Shown here in pieces: positions 8,128 through 17,362 of a stretch of 64,000 bases of DNA. Numbering within the stretch: the stretch's first letter is position 1; every line of letters starts with the position of its first letter. The notes under the pieces were generated by a model. The model was not told where the DNA came from and searched no databases. It worked only from the letters and a program-made list of their open reading frames with translations. The stretch lies in NCBI RefSeq assembly GCF_030010415.1, contig NZ_JASCSA010000001.1. One strand, given 5' to 3'. The stretch is from Cobetia amphilecti (GTDB taxonomy: Bacteria; Pseudomonadota; Gammaproteobacteria; Pseudomonadales; Halomonadaceae). Position numbers and translations under genes: made by a program.

Positions 8128-9312
8128 TCAGGCCACGACCTCGGCTTCCAGCTGGTCACACAGCAGCGCCATGCGCTGCACCGCTTCCAGCAGGCTGTCG
8201 TCCGGCACGGTCAGGGCGACACGTACCAGCGGCGTACCGCAATCACCGAAGACGCTGCCGGGCATCACCGCCACCTGCTGCTGTTCCAGCAGCCGCCAGG
8301 CGAATTGCTCACCGTTCAGGCCGGTGCGTGAGACATCGACCATCAGGAACATGCCGCCCTGGGGCAGGCTGGAGGACAGCTGCGGGATGGCCGCCAGCGC
8401 CTCGTGGACCAGACGCGCGCGGCGCCTGAGAGAGTCGCGCAGACGCTCGGTGGTATCGAAATCCCCGCGCAGCGCGGCCTCGGTCATGTCGGCGATGAAG
8501 GGCTGGTTGCCGAACAGCATGGTTTCCGAGACAGGCAACAGCCGACGGCAGAATTCCGCCGATCCGATGGCCCAGCCACTGCGAAAACCGGTGGCAGCGT
8601 GACTCTTGGAGATCGAGGACACCACCACGGTGCGCTCACGCAGTGCCTCGATTTCCAGCGGCGAGACGAATTCGCCCGTGAAGATCAGCGCTTCATAGAC
8701 CTCATCACAGACGATCCACAGATCATGCTCGCGACATAGCGCGCCGATATGCTCGAGGGTCGTTCGGTCCATCACCGCCCCGGTGGGGTTGTGCGGCGTA
8801 TTGAGCAGCAACACACGGCTCTGCGGCGTGATGGCCGCGGCCAGATCGTCTGGCTGCAACACGAAGCCATGCTCCATGCGCAGCGGTACCGGCTGCAGGT
8901 CACCGCCGGCGCCGCGGATCACGCCCTCATAGGTCGCGTAGTAGGGGTCGCCGGTCAGTACGCCGGCCCCCTCCTCCACCAACGCCAGCATCACCGCGAA
9001 CAGCGCCGTCTGCGTGCCGGGGAAACACAGCACGTTGTCTGCACTGATCTCGGGCATGCGCGCGGCGTAGCGCTCGGCCAGTGCCGCGACCAGCCCCGGT
9101 TCACCACGGCCATCGGAGTAGCGGGTACGGCCAGCCCGCAGCGCCTCGACACAGTGCTCGACCAGGGCCGGGTGCGTGGCGATATCCGGCTCCCCGATGG
9201 TCAGCTCGATGATCGGCTCGCCGGCCTGGATACGCTGGCGGGCGGCGCTGTGAACGGCCCATTTGTCACCGCCCAGATCACTCAGTCGTTCGGTAATGGT
9301 GGCGTAGCGCAT
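8128..9312 (-). CDS. Class I/II PLP aminotransferase
   Basis: 394-aa fold-type I aminotransferase. NTPHNPTG (N175), CDEVYE (D203), the PLP lysine in SSISKSH (K236) and a later FRSGWAIG are all present, so the enzyme should be active. The ATG at 9312 has AGGAG 7 bases upstream; the TTG six bases earlier sits on the ribosome site itself. It starts 2 bp after the TetR stop, so the two are co-transcribed and the substrate may be linked to the TetR ligand. Substrate is not determinable from sequence. Confidence 0.9.
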   Translation of the reverse strand: MRYATITERLSDLGGDKWAVHSAARQRIQAGEPIIELTIGEPDIATHPALVEHCVEALRAGRTRYSDGRGEPGLVAALAERYAARMPEISADNVLCFPGTQTALFAVMLALVEEGAGVLTGDPYYATYEGVIRGAGGDLQPVPLRMEHGFVLQPDDLAAAITPQSRVLLLNTPHNPTGAVMDRTTLEHIGALCREHDLWIVCDEVYEALIFTGEFVSPLEIEALRERTVVVSSISKSHAATGFRSGWAIGSAEFCRRLLPVSETMLFGNQPFIADMTEAALRGDFDTTERLRDSLRRRARLVHEALAAIPQLSSSLPQGGMFLMVDVSRTGLNGEQFAWRLLEQQQVAVMPGSVFGDCGTPLVRVALTVPDDSLLEAVQRMALLCDQLEAEVVA

Positions 9313-9314
9313 GC

Positions 9315-9989
9315 TCAACTCCTGTGAGGTGGGGGTGATGTCGTGATAGCGACGTGCTCAAGCAAGGTGCCCTGTGGCAGCCGCAGAATGCCCTCTGCCG
9401 CCCGCATGGCGATCGCGGGCAGCCGCTCGACCGGATAGAGGTCGTGTTCCAGCCCGCCTTCCAGCCACAGGCCATCGATCAAGCCATTGAGGGCGATCGC
9501 CTGCTCCTGACATTCACTCTCGGTGGCGGGCAGCGCGTGGGCACTCAGCACCGGCTTGACCAGCTGTGCGAGCAGGTCGAGAAACTCGCGATAGGTTTCC
9601 TGGTGTACCGCTGAATAGCTGGCATCGTGGCGCACCCGACCGATGAAGGTCGCCCACAGGGAAATCTTGTGGGCAGCCAGATTGGGCTGGGTGAGGCTCG
9701 CCGCGATGAAGCGTGCCAGACGACACGCCGGGGATTGATCACTGGCCGGGCTGGCATCGGCGATATCGGAGGTCAGCTGGCCCATCATGTAGGCGTAGGC
9801 AGCCCGCACCATGTCATCCTTGGTACCGAAATGATGGCGAATCAGTCCGGGCGAGACCCCGGCCGCCTCCGCCACGCGGCGCACGCTGGCACCGGCCAGA
9901 CCGTGCTGCGCGACACAGCTCAGGGTGGCTTCCAACAGGTCGCGACGACGCTGATCCTGGGAAAGCCGCTGGAATGCCTTGCGACTCAT
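9315..9989 (-). CDS. TetR-family repressor, BetI-like
   Basis: 224-aa TetR-type repressor. The helix-turn-helix is at about residues 32-55 (VRRVAEAAGVSPGLIRHHF), with a C-terminal ligand-binding domain. The C-terminal part resembles BetI-type regulators (ALNGLIDGLWLEGGL). GGAGAGGCATCCAG precedes the ATG. It sits between a class II aldolase-like gene and an aminotransferase gene on the same strand. It likely controls this cluster; no bet genes are present in the window, so choline control is not claimed. Confidence 0.9.
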   Translation of the reverse strand: MSRKAFQRLSQDQRRRDLLEATLSCVAQHGLAGASVRRVAEAAGVSPGLIRHHFGTKDDMVRAAYAYMMGQLTSDIADASPASDQSPACRLARFIAASLTQPNLAAHKISLWATFIGRVRHDASYSAVHQETYREFLDLLAQLVKPVLSAHALPATESECQEQAIALNGLIDGLWLEGGLEHDLYPVERLPAIAMRAAEGILRLPQGTLLEHVAITTSPPPHRS

Positions 9990-10073
9990 CTGGATGCCTC
10001 TCCTTCACTCAACGCCCGGGTTGCCGCACTTGCCTCACTCTCAGGTGACAGCGGCCACTCAGCGAGGGACGGC

Positions 10074-10823
10074 TTATCGACGATAGTCACTGCCAAGGCT
10101 CTCCAGCAGACGCAAGTGGGAATCCCATTCCAGTGCCAGATCGCCATCCTCATGGATGGCCATGTCGTACTGGCCGACCACATGCGCACAGATCTCGGGC
10201 GAAAGGCGGCGCACCGGCTGGCCCATGGACAGGGTCGCGACCTGGATCTCGCAGCTGCGCTCGAGATAGAACATGTTGTTGAACATCTCGGCGGCAGAGG
10301 CGCCGGTTGTCAGCAGGCCATGATTGCGCAGGATCAGCGCCGGATTGTCGCCAAGGCTCGCCACGATGCGTTCGCGCTCATCCAGATCCAGCGCGATACC
10401 CTCGTAGTCGTGGTAGGAGACGCGACCATGGAACTGCAGGGCGATCTGATTCAGTGGCAAGAGCCCTTCTTCCAGGCTCGATACCGCCACGCCGGCGCGC
10501 GTATGGGTATGCATGATCCAGCTGGCTGAGTGACTTGTCGCATGAATCGCCGAGTGAATGGTGAAACCGGCCGGATTGACCCGCGCGGCGCTGTCATCGA
10601 CCTTCTGGCCGTTGACGTCGATCTTGACCAGCGAGGACGCCGTGATCTCCTCCCAGCGCCAGCCGTAGGGATTGATCAGAAAATGCCCTTCCTCATCCGG
10701 CACCCGCGCCGTGATGTGGGTGTAGATCAGATCGGTCATGCGATAGTGCGCTGCCAATCGGTAGCAGGCCGCCAGGTCCAGGCGTGCTTGCCACTCCGCG
10801 TCACTCATGGTCGATGCCGGCAT
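10074..10823 (-). CDS. Class II aldolase/adducin-family protein
   Basis: 249-aa protein of the class II aldolase/adducin fold, a Zn-dependent aldolase or decarboxylase family. Metal-binding motifs are visible: HTHTRAG (first His pair), and LILRNHGLLTTG with the later His. The start at 10823 has AGGAGACAGCAAC upstream; a longer frame from 10919 is less supported. It lies downstream of a 2-hydroxyacid dehydrogenase gene and upstream of the TetR gene. Family members act on hydroxyacid phosphates, sugar phosphates or related compounds; the substrate is unknown. Confidence 0.88.
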   Translation of the reverse strand: MPASTMSDAEWQARLDLAACYRLAAHYRMTDLIYTHITARVPDEEGHFLINPYGWRWEEITASSLVKIDVNGQKVDDSAARVNPAGFTIHSAIHATSHSASWIMHTHTRAGVAVSSLEEGLLPLNQIALQFHGRVSYHDYEGIALDLDERERIVASLGDNPALILRNHGLLTTGASAAEMFNNMFYLERSCEIQVATLSMGQPVRRLSPEICAHVVGQYDMAIHEDGDLALEWDSHLRLLESLGSDYRR

Positions 10824-10947
10824 GTTGCTGTCTCCTGTGGTCACAATGTCGCTGTCTGGGGCCGAGAAAGGCTCAGCTGAGTCTTGAGAAGCATTGAAGC
10901 GTCCACCTTCGGGGTTCAAGCGCCGCGCGCCTCAATCGCTGCGGCCC

Positions 10948-11904
10948 TCAATAGCCGCGCTGGCGATCCACGCCCAGCGTGAGCGGCAGTCCATCGCGCA
11001 ACTCACGCGCCGTGGCCACCACCTGCTCGGCTACCACCTCGGGGAGCGAGTCACTGGCCACGTGCGGCGTGATGCGCAGGCGCGCGTCCTGCCACCAGCG
11101 GTGAGTGGGCGCCAGCGGCTCCTCGCGGAAGACATCCAGCGTCGCGCCTGCCAGTTGCCCTGAGTCGAGCGCGGCTTCAAGGTCCGCTTCCACCAGATGC
11201 TCACCGCGACCGATCTGCACGAGCCATGCGCCAGGGCGCAGCCGGGCGAACAAGGCAGCGTTCAGCACGTTCTCGGTCACCGGGGTCAGCGGCAGGATGT
11301 TCATCAGATAATCGGCGCCGTCGGCCGCCGCCATCACCGCATTGTCGCCCGCCAGGTAACGCACGCCCGGCACCGGCGCGGCCGGTTCGCTACGACATGC
11401 TACCGTCACCGAGAACCCCAGGGTCGACAGCGAAGTGACCACGGCGCGTCCCATGCTGCCGTGCCCCAACACGGCCACCTTGGCCTTCTCTGGCGCACGC
11501 ATTGCCAAAGGCTGCCATTCGCCACGTGTGGCATTGTCGGCTATGACGGCAAACTCACGCTCGCGATGCAGTACTTCATGCGCGGCAAACCCGGCCATCA
11601 GATACGCCTGATGCGGATCGCGCACCCGTGCGATCTGCACCTCGGCCGAGAGCCCGGGATGACTCAGCAAGGCATCCACTCCCGCTGCGATCGACATCGC
11701 AAGCCGAAGATTCGGATACGGCGCGAAGGCGTCCTCCCCCGGCTGCCAGCAGATGGCGAACCGCACCTCCCTCGGGTCCTCGATCTCATGCGGATGACGG
11801 AGCACGACATCATCGCCCAGCTGGCGCAGCGCCTCACCGTAGACGCTGTCCAGGTCCAGGGATTCACTCAGATAGACACCCAGAATCGGGGCTTGGCTAG
11901 ACAT
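10948..11904 (-). CDS. D-2-hydroxyacid dehydrogenase, GhrA-like (glyoxylate/hydroxypyruvate reductase)
   Basis: 318-aa NAD(P)-dependent D-2-hydroxyacid dehydrogenase. The nucleotide-binding glycine motif is AVLGHGSMGRAV (about residues 140-150), followed by NILPLTPVTENVLN, an Arg in QIGRGEHLVEADL, a Glu in EEPL and a catalytic His in RITPHVASDS. The pattern is closest to the GhrA branch, which reduces glyoxylate and hydroxypyruvate. The start at 11904 has CAGGA six bases upstream. It heads the ghrA-aldolase-TetR-aminotransferase group; a shared path on a small hydroxy/keto acid is possible. Confidence 0.88.
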   Translation of the reverse strand: MSSQAPILGVYLSESLDLDSVYGEALRQLGDDVVLRHPHEIEDPREVRFAICWQPGEDAFAPYPNLRLAMSIAAGVDALLSHPGLSAEVQIARVRDPHQAYLMAGFAAHEVLHREREFAVIADNATRGEWQPLAMRAPEKAKVAVLGHGSMGRAVVTSLSTLGFSVTVACRSEPAAPVPGVRYLAGDNAVMAAADGADYLMNILPLTPVTENVLNAALFARLRPGAWLVQIGRGEHLVEADLEAALDSGQLAGATLDVFREEPLAPTHRWWQDARLRITPHVASDSLPEVVAEQVVATARELRDGLPLTLGVDRQRGY

Positions 11905-12089
11905 CATCACTCCTGAAAAAAATTAGGCATTGGCGCATGGGTTGTGCGGCTCGTGGCGGGGCACTGTTACTCGATCGTATAACAATTAATCCTCAGTCTA
12001 CTGTGCAATGTCCTCAACGTCACCCCCTGAAGAAATTTCCACTCGTAAATTCACCCCGCCCCGGCAGTCATACGAGCAATAGACGCAAG

Positions 12090-12145
12090 AACGCCCGTGA
12101 AGTACCGCGCAGCTTCACTGAAGAAGACGGTCTGTCACGGGCGTT
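12090..12145. repeat. 11-bp inverted repeat with nested hairpin
   Basis: Perfect arms at 12090-12100 and 12135-12145 (AACGCCCGTGA) enclose 34 bases that contain a smaller TGAAG/CTTCA hairpin. It lies in the 270-bp gap between the OYE and GhrA-like genes. It could be the OYE terminator or a structured regulator. Confidence 0.5.
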
Positions 12146-12174
12146 TCAAGATAGTTACCAAGCTGCGGTCAAGG

Positions 12175-13281
12175 TCAATCCTGCTGATTCTCCAGCAGCG
12201 ACTTCAGACCATGCGGCTGGCAACGCAGGTACTGGGGCGGGGCCTTGACGGTATCCCCCAGTGCGGCGGCCGCATGCCAGGGCCAGCGCGGGTCATACAG
12301 AATGCCGCGTGCCAGCGCAATGGCATCGGCACGCTCGTTCACCAGCAGGTCTTCGGCCTGCTGCGGCTCGGTGATCAGGCCGACGGCGATCACCGGCATC
12401 TTCACCTGTGCCTTCAGGGCCTCGGCGTGCGGCACCTGGTAGTTGGGCTCCACCGGAATCTGCTGCTGCGCGCTGAGCCCGCCACTGGAGACATGCAGAT
12501 AGTGACAACCACGACGGTCCAGCGCCTTGGCAAGTTCAATGCTCTGCTCGAGGTCCCAGCCGCCCTCGACCCAGTCCGTCGCGCTGATCCGGATGCCCAG
12601 CATCACGTGCTGCGGGATCGCGGCCCGCACGGCGTCAAAGACCTCAAGCGTCAGACGCATGCGATTCTCGAGCGAGCCACCGTAGTCATCGTCGCGCTGA
12701 TTGCTCAACGGCGACAGGAACTCGTGCAGCAGATAACCATGCGCCGCATGCAGCTCGATGCCGTCCAGGCCAATCTCGACGGCGCGCTGTGCCGCCGCCA
12801 CGAAGTCCGCGATGGTGCGGCGGATCTGCTCGCCACTCATCGCCTCGGGGAGCGGCCCGCCTTCGCTGAAGGGAATCGCGCTGGGGGCAAGTACCTGCCA
12901 GCCATTGTCGTTGCCGGGCGCGATGGCAGCACCGCCATCCCAGGGCTTCTGGCAGGATGCCTTGCGTCCCGCATGACCGATCTGCACCGCCAGCGGCATC
13001 GGCGAATAGCGGCGGATACGCTCGACGACTCCCTGCATGGCTTGCTGGCATGCCTCATCGTAGAGTCCGACATCGCCATGGGTGATGCGCCCTTCCGGGG
13101 CGACGGCGCTGGCCTCGAAGATCAGAAGCCCGGCCCCGGACTGGGCGAGATTACCAAGATGCTGGTCATGCCAGGCCTGCATCTGGCCGTCCTCGGCGGA
13201 GTACTGACACATGGGCGCGATGAAGATGCGGTTGTCCAGCGTGAGCGGGCCGAGGGCAAGCGGTGAAAACAGTGTGGACAT
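12175..13281 (-). CDS. NADH:flavin oxidoreductase, Old Yellow Enzyme family (YqjM-like)
   Basis: 368-aa FMN TIM-barrel ene-reductase. APMCQYSAEDG near residue 22 holds the Cys typical of the YqjM/XenA group, IGHAGRKAS follows, and HAAHGYLLHEFLSPLSNQR carries the catalytic region. It reduces activated C=C bonds with NAD(P)H in the cytoplasm. AGAGGAATTCC precedes the ATG at 13281. It stands alone between the beta-lactamase and GhrA-like clusters on the same strand. A detoxification or stress role is usual for the family. Confidence 0.92.
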   Translation of the reverse strand: MSTLFSPLALGPLTLDNRIFIAPMCQYSAEDGQMQAWHDQHLGNLAQSGAGLLIFEASAVAPEGRITHGDVGLYDEACQQAMQGVVERIRRYSPMPLAVQIGHAGRKASCQKPWDGGAAIAPGNDNGWQVLAPSAIPFSEGGPLPEAMSGEQIRRTIADFVAAAQRAVEIGLDGIELHAAHGYLLHEFLSPLSNQRDDDYGGSLENRMRLTLEVFDAVRAAIPQHVMLGIRISATDWVEGGWDLEQSIELAKALDRRGCHYLHVSSGGLSAQQQIPVEPNYQVPHAEALKAQVKMPVIAVGLITEPQQAEDLLVNERADAIALARGILYDPRWPWHAAAALGDTVKAPPQYLRCQPHGLKSLLENQQD

Positions 13282-13477
13282 GGAATTCCTCTGGATACAG
13301 ACAGGGTGGGTTTGACAAGGTGCAGGCGCGAACATGGCGAGAAGGTCCGTGCTGAAATTGCCAACGCAGTGCAAGCACAATGCGGGCACCGAGGAGGCGC
13401 CACAAGCGCAAGGTGGCCGCGATGACGGCAACGCTGAGTTGCCTATCCTTCACGCAAGCCCTGCTGGAACGTCATCA

Positions 13478-14473
13478 TCAGCGACTCGCTTCGCTCTCCA
13501 GCACTTCTTCGACCAGCAGACGCCCGACATCGGCAATCGCGGCATTGCGCGCTGCCAGGTCCGCCTCGCTTTCGGTCAGATAGACCGCCACGATCAACGG
13601 GGCACGCAACGGCGGCCACAAGATGGCAACGTCATTATTGGTGCCATATCCCCCGCCGCCGGTCTTGTCCGCGATCTGCCAGTCATCGGGCAAGGCCGCC
13701 CGCAGCTTGTCATCGCCGGTGGTGTTGGCCAGCATCCAGCCCTGCAGGGCAAGGCGCGATGGCTCGCTCAGCGCATCCCCCACCAGCAATCGCTGCAGGG
13801 TGGCCGCCATCGCGTGCGGCGTGGTGGTATCGCGAGGATCACCGGGGGTGGCTTCATTGAGCGCCGTTTCACGTCTGTCCAGCCGCGTGCTGTCATCGTT
13901 CAGGCGCCGCAAATAGGCCGTCAGTGCGGCCGGGCCGCCCAAGGCGTCGAGAATCAGGTTACCCGCGGTATTGTCGCTGGTCGTGATAGTTGCATGGCAC
14001 AACGCCTCAAGCGTCAGCCCGCCATCCCGGGTGTGGTGCTCGGTGATGGGGGAGTAGGTCACGAGATCCGCCGGGCGAATCGCCACCTTGCGTGACAACG
14101 ATTCCTGGCCTTCGTCCACCCGAGAGAGCAGATGACCACAGGCCAGCACCTTGAAGGTGCTGCTCATGGGGAAGCGCTCATTCCCCCGCCAGCTGAAACG
14201 GGTGCCATCGGCGGTATCCAGAACGGTGACACCGATTCGCGCGCCGACCTCTGATTCGATGGCCTGAATGGCCGACGCCGAGAGCGGCTTGTCAGCGGCC
14301 AAAGCATCGTCCGCGGCCTGAGCGCCCAGCGACAGACAGGCAAGCGCGGCGGCGGCCAGCCACTGTTTCCAGCACCTTGAAGGCCTGACAGCAAGCTTTA
14401 CCGCAAGGCTGGAAGAGTGCAATGGAGACGAGCGGTGATCGGCACCGCACAGGCGCTGAGGGGATGAAGGCAT
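13478..14473 (-). CDS. Class A serine beta-lactamase (CARB/PSE-like region)
   Basis: Periplasmic penicillin-hydrolysing enzyme, 331 aa from the ATG at 14473. All active-site elements are present: S-T-F-K (S105-K108), S-D-N (166-168), E-x-x-L-N with general base E202, and K-T-G (270-272). LVTYSPITE and ATITTSDNTAGN recall the carbenicillinase group, but that group mostly has an Arg in the last box. The N-terminus has about 36 residues before the hydrophobic signal WLAAAALACLSLGAQA, so a later non-ATG start is possible. No AmpR-like gene or mobile element is adjacent, so it looks like an intrinsic gene. Confidence 0.92.
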   Translation of the reverse strand: MPSSPQRLCGADHRSSPLHSSSLAVKLAVRPSRCWKQWLAAAALACLSLGAQAADDALAADKPLSASAIQAIESEVGARIGVTVLDTADGTRFSWRGNERFPMSSTFKVLACGHLLSRVDEGQESLSRKVAIRPADLVTYSPITEHHTRDGGLTLEALCHATITTSDNTAGNLILDALGGPAALTAYLRRLNDDSTRLDRRETALNEATPGDPRDTTTPHAMAATLQRLLVGDALSEPSRLALQGWMLANTTGDDKLRAALPDDWQIADKTGGGGYGTNNDVAILWPPLRAPLIVAVYLTESEADLAARNAAIADVGRLLVEEVLESEASR

Positions 14474-14639
14474 CAATGATATGTCCTGATCATGGGGAGC
14501 GGTCGTGTCGCAAGACACGACCCAATATGCAGCATGCTACATGTACCATAGCCGCTTAAGCGCGGACATGCCGGCCATCTCACTACGGGCCGCGGGCTGG
14601 CAGAGACTTGATCTGGGTCAATGCCTGCGCACGCTGCCC

Positions 14640-14921
14640 TCACTCATCGAGAACCTTGAGCGTCTTGTTGCGCTTGGCGCCGGGCTTGGCATGCCATGAC
14701 AGGCGAATATCGAGGCGATGATGATCATCCTCTCGCCGCGCCGTGACCTTGAGGGTCATCAGGCCGCGCGGTGCCAGCCGTATCTCGCCGTCCTCATCGC
14801 GAAATGACAACAGTCCCTTGCCCAGCCCCTTGATGATGGCCTTGAGAATGCCCTGAACGCCATCGATGGACTGCAATGATTCATGTCGGAACAGCGACTT
14901 GTCCTGCTTGTCGTCTTTCAC
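14640..14921 (-). CDS. Amphi-Trp domain protein (GAK-associated)
   Basis: 93-aa protein with one amphi-Trp domain: FRHESLQSIDGVQGILKAI near the N-terminus, then DEDGEIRLAPRGLMTLKV and a terminal RLSW. The family (TIGR04354) occurs beside GAK (GRASP-amphipathic-kinase) systems, whose function is unknown. The GTG at 14921 with AGGAG 6 bases upstream is the chosen start. It lies 20 bp downstream of the metallophosphoesterase gene, probably in one transcript, and 2.4 kb from the GAK-like kinase operon. Confidence 0.85.
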   Translation of the reverse strand: MKDDKQDKSLFRHESLQSIDGVQGILKAIIKGLGKGLLSFRDEDGEIRLAPRGLMTLKVTARREDDHHRLDIRLSWHAKPGAKRNKTLKVLDE

Positions 14922-14941
14922 CTGCCTCTCCTGTGCGTGTA

Positions 14942-16234
14942 TCAGGGCGCGTAGACCTTGACCTCGGGATGGTCATTGCTGATGCCGACGATGCGTCCAC
15001 AGGCTTCTATCAGCGTCGCCCCCATGCCCACGCCATCCAGCCCTTCCTTGCGGCGTGAATTGCGATCCAGGGTGACGTCGCCCTCGATATGCAGAAGCCC
15101 GTGGCGCCAGCCCAGTTGCTGGCCCGCCTGATGATTGACGTGGCCATGCATCACGGCACGAATGCCGACCTTGTGCAGGCGCTTGACGCCTGCGGCGCTC
15201 AGCACCATGTCGCTCTTGCGATATTTGGTGCGCAGTACATTGGCCAGCTCACCGTAATAGAAGGTGAACGGGTCTTCGCGCAGGATGCGCCGGAATTCCT
15301 GATTGACCTGCGAGACCTTCTGGCGGCCGAGTCGTCTGGCGAAGGCATCATCCACGCCTGCATGGACATGCAGGAAGGCGCCACTGCGATAGGCAAGGCG
15401 CATCTCGTCGAAGAACCAGGCAAAGCGCCCGCCGGGCTTGAGAAACAGCTCGTGGGCCTTGAGCGCGGCGGCATAGGTCTGACGCAACGAGAGGCCATGT
15501 TTCTCACAGGCATGCTCGAAGCCATCGGCCTTGGCGCTCAGGCGAGTGATCTCCTTCTCCAGCGCCTCCCCCTTGAGCACATGGCCTGCCGATTTGCGAA
15601 ACTGCTCCGCCCAGTCCGGCCCCGGGTACAGGCGTCGACGGCATTCACTTCGCGAGGGAATGCTCTTCATCGCCCGCGGTCTGTCCGCCAGATAGTGATC
15701 GAAGACTTCCTTTAGCAGCGCCAGCCCCTTGGCGCCCATGCGCACGAACAGATGATCGGTTCGCGCCGAATCATCATGGCTCAGCCGCATCAGCGCCAGC
15801 ATCAGCCGCATGTCGTGATTGCCCGCCAGCAACTTGAGGCGTGCCCCGCTGCGCATCAAGGTGCGCAGGGCTTCCAGCAGCTCCAGATTGCTGGGGCCCT
15901 TGTCGAGGCAGTCACCGCCGATGACGAAGACACTGCGCTTGCCCCGCGCCGTCAACACCAGGTTGTCCCGCGAGGTCAGGCGCACACCGCCACTGGCCAC
16001 CAGAGACGCGATGAAGGCTTCCGCGTCGGCATGGGCATCGGAGATGAAGATGACATCGCGGCGTGGCCAGTCCTTGCTGCCCAGCTTGCGAGCGGCGCGG
16101 GACACCTTGTCACCGGCGCGCAGGTGCTGATGTGTCTCGGGCCACTGAGCCGCGTGACTGGGCAGCGCCTTCAGATAACGCGTCGGGCCTCGGTAACGCG
16201 GTACGGCGTCGCTCATGGGGGGACTGAGGGTCAT
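14942..16234 (-). CDS. Metallophosphoesterase (calcineurin-like)
   Basis: 430-aa cytosolic metal-dependent phosphatase. The five calcineurin motifs are visible: SDAHAD, GGDCLDKG (for GDxxDRG), GNHD, HVHAG and HGHVNH. A charged insertion of about 110 residues lies between the third and fourth. AAGGAGATAGCCC gives the start at 16234. It is upstream of and probably co-transcribed with the amphi-Trp gene; this pair near an HprK-like kinase and ATP-grasp suggests a protein or small-molecule dephosphorylation step. Substrate unknown. Confidence 0.9.
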   Translation of the reverse strand: MTLSPPMSDAVPRYRGPTRYLKALPSHAAQWPETHQHLRAGDKVSRAARKLGSKDWPRRDVIFISDAHADAEAFIASLVASGGVRLTSRDNLVLTARGKRSVFVIGGDCLDKGPSNLELLEALRTLMRSGARLKLLAGNHDMRLMLALMRLSHDDSARTDHLFVRMGAKGLALLKEVFDHYLADRPRAMKSIPSRSECRRRLYPGPDWAEQFRKSAGHVLKGEALEKEITRLSAKADGFEHACEKHGLSLRQTYAAALKAHELFLKPGGRFAWFFDEMRLAYRSGAFLHVHAGVDDAFARRLGRQKVSQVNQEFRRILREDPFTFYYGELANVLRTKYRKSDMVLSAAGVKRLHKVGIRAVMHGHVNHQAGQQLGWRHGLLHIEGDVTLDRNSRRKEGLDGVGMGATLIEACGRIVGISNDHPEVKVYAP

Positions 16235-16513
16235 TGGGCTATCTCCTTGTGGCATCTGCTTGCCTCGTTGAACTCACCGGCCTGTGGCAAGCAAGCGCCT
16301 TGCCGCTCCTTGGGGACCATCCTGGGGAATGTGGAATGAGGTCACGGGCACAGGGCGACAAGATTATGACCGTTTGATCACAGAAAGATGACAGACTCGT
16401 ATCACGCTGATGCGCTGGCCTGCTTCTCTGCTGTCAATGACTCCGCCCATCTCCTGCTCTCCAGCACCCCGCCCGCTCCCGGCACTTCAGTACCCCGCCG
16501 GCTGGCCGCCAAC

Positions 16514-17254
16514 TCAGTCCTGCGCGGGCTCGTGACGCTGGCGCACCTTCCACTCGCCAGCCACATGCCGCCATGACCCTGACGGGGTTTGCTCGATGAC
16601 CACCGGCCGTGCATGGTGCATGCTCAGCCCGGCAATCTGGTCGAAGTCCAGCACGCCCAGCAGATGCGCCGCATGCCGCAGCGCCGCGCCATGGCCGACG
16701 ACCAGTGTCAGCGTGGCGCCCGATGTGGGGGTTGATGTGGGAGCCGAGGCAGGAGCTGGTGGGGAAGCCGGCAACGAAGCAATGAAGTCGGCCACCCGCT
16801 GGCCGGCCTGCATCAGGGATTCAGCCCCTGGCAGCGGCAGGCGAAAGTGGCTGTTGGATTTCCAGTCGGCCGGCAGGAAATCCACGCGCGGGTCATGACG
16901 CACCGCTTCGGCGATCTGTGCCGTGGTCAGATTGGCGGCGCTGCCCAGACTGCGCTCCCACAGGGCATCATGTGCCATGAGCGAGAACTCACGCCCTGTC
17001 CTGTCACCCATGACCTCGTTCATCACCTGCGCCGTCTGCCAGGCACGCAACAGGCTGGAGGCATGTACCGTGCTGGCCGGTTGCCAGCCATGGGCCTGAC
17101 ACAGCATCAGCACTTCCTCGGCTCCCTCACGCGCCTGGCGCTCACCGCGACGGGTCAAGGGAAACGGCTGCAGCGCGCTCGGGGTATCAATCTGCTGGTG
17201 ATAGTCGGCATGACGAATCAATGCCACACGTCGGATTGTCGGTTCATCAGTCAT
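16514..17254 (-). CDS. Histidine phosphatase family protein (phosphoglycerate-mutase-like)
   Basis: 246-aa histidine phosphatase. The phosphohistidine motif is LIRHAD near residue 11 (RHA replaces the usual RHG), with SLLRAWQTA for the second Arg and VVGHGAALRHA for the second His. A low-complexity stretch of Ala, Pro, Ser and Thr (about residues 168-182) precedes the last motif. It lies 109 bp downstream of the SixA-Nudix gene, so a shared transcript is possible. The substrate is unknown; with SixA-Nudix it is a second phosphatase of the same superfamily in one island. Confidence 0.88.
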   Translation of the reverse strand: MTDEPTIRRVALIRHADYHQQIDTPSALQPFPLTRRGERQAREGAEEVLMLCQAHGWQPASTVHASSLLRAWQTAQVMNEVMGDRTGREFSLMAHDALWERSLGSAANLTTAQIAEAVRHDPRVDFLPADWKSNSHFRLPLPGAESLMQAGQRVADFIASLPASPPAPASAPTSTPTSGATLTLVVGHGAALRHAAHLLGVLDFDQIAGLSMHHARPVVIEQTPSGSWRHVAGEWKVRQRHEPAQD

Positions 17255-17362
17255 CGGCCGTCGCTCTTCCCGTCTTCACTCGGTATTGATTCATGCTAGC
17301 GGTCCTCGCCATGCGTCGCCTCGTACGGTGCTAGTGGCTCTAGTGGAACCAGTCTCCCGCGC

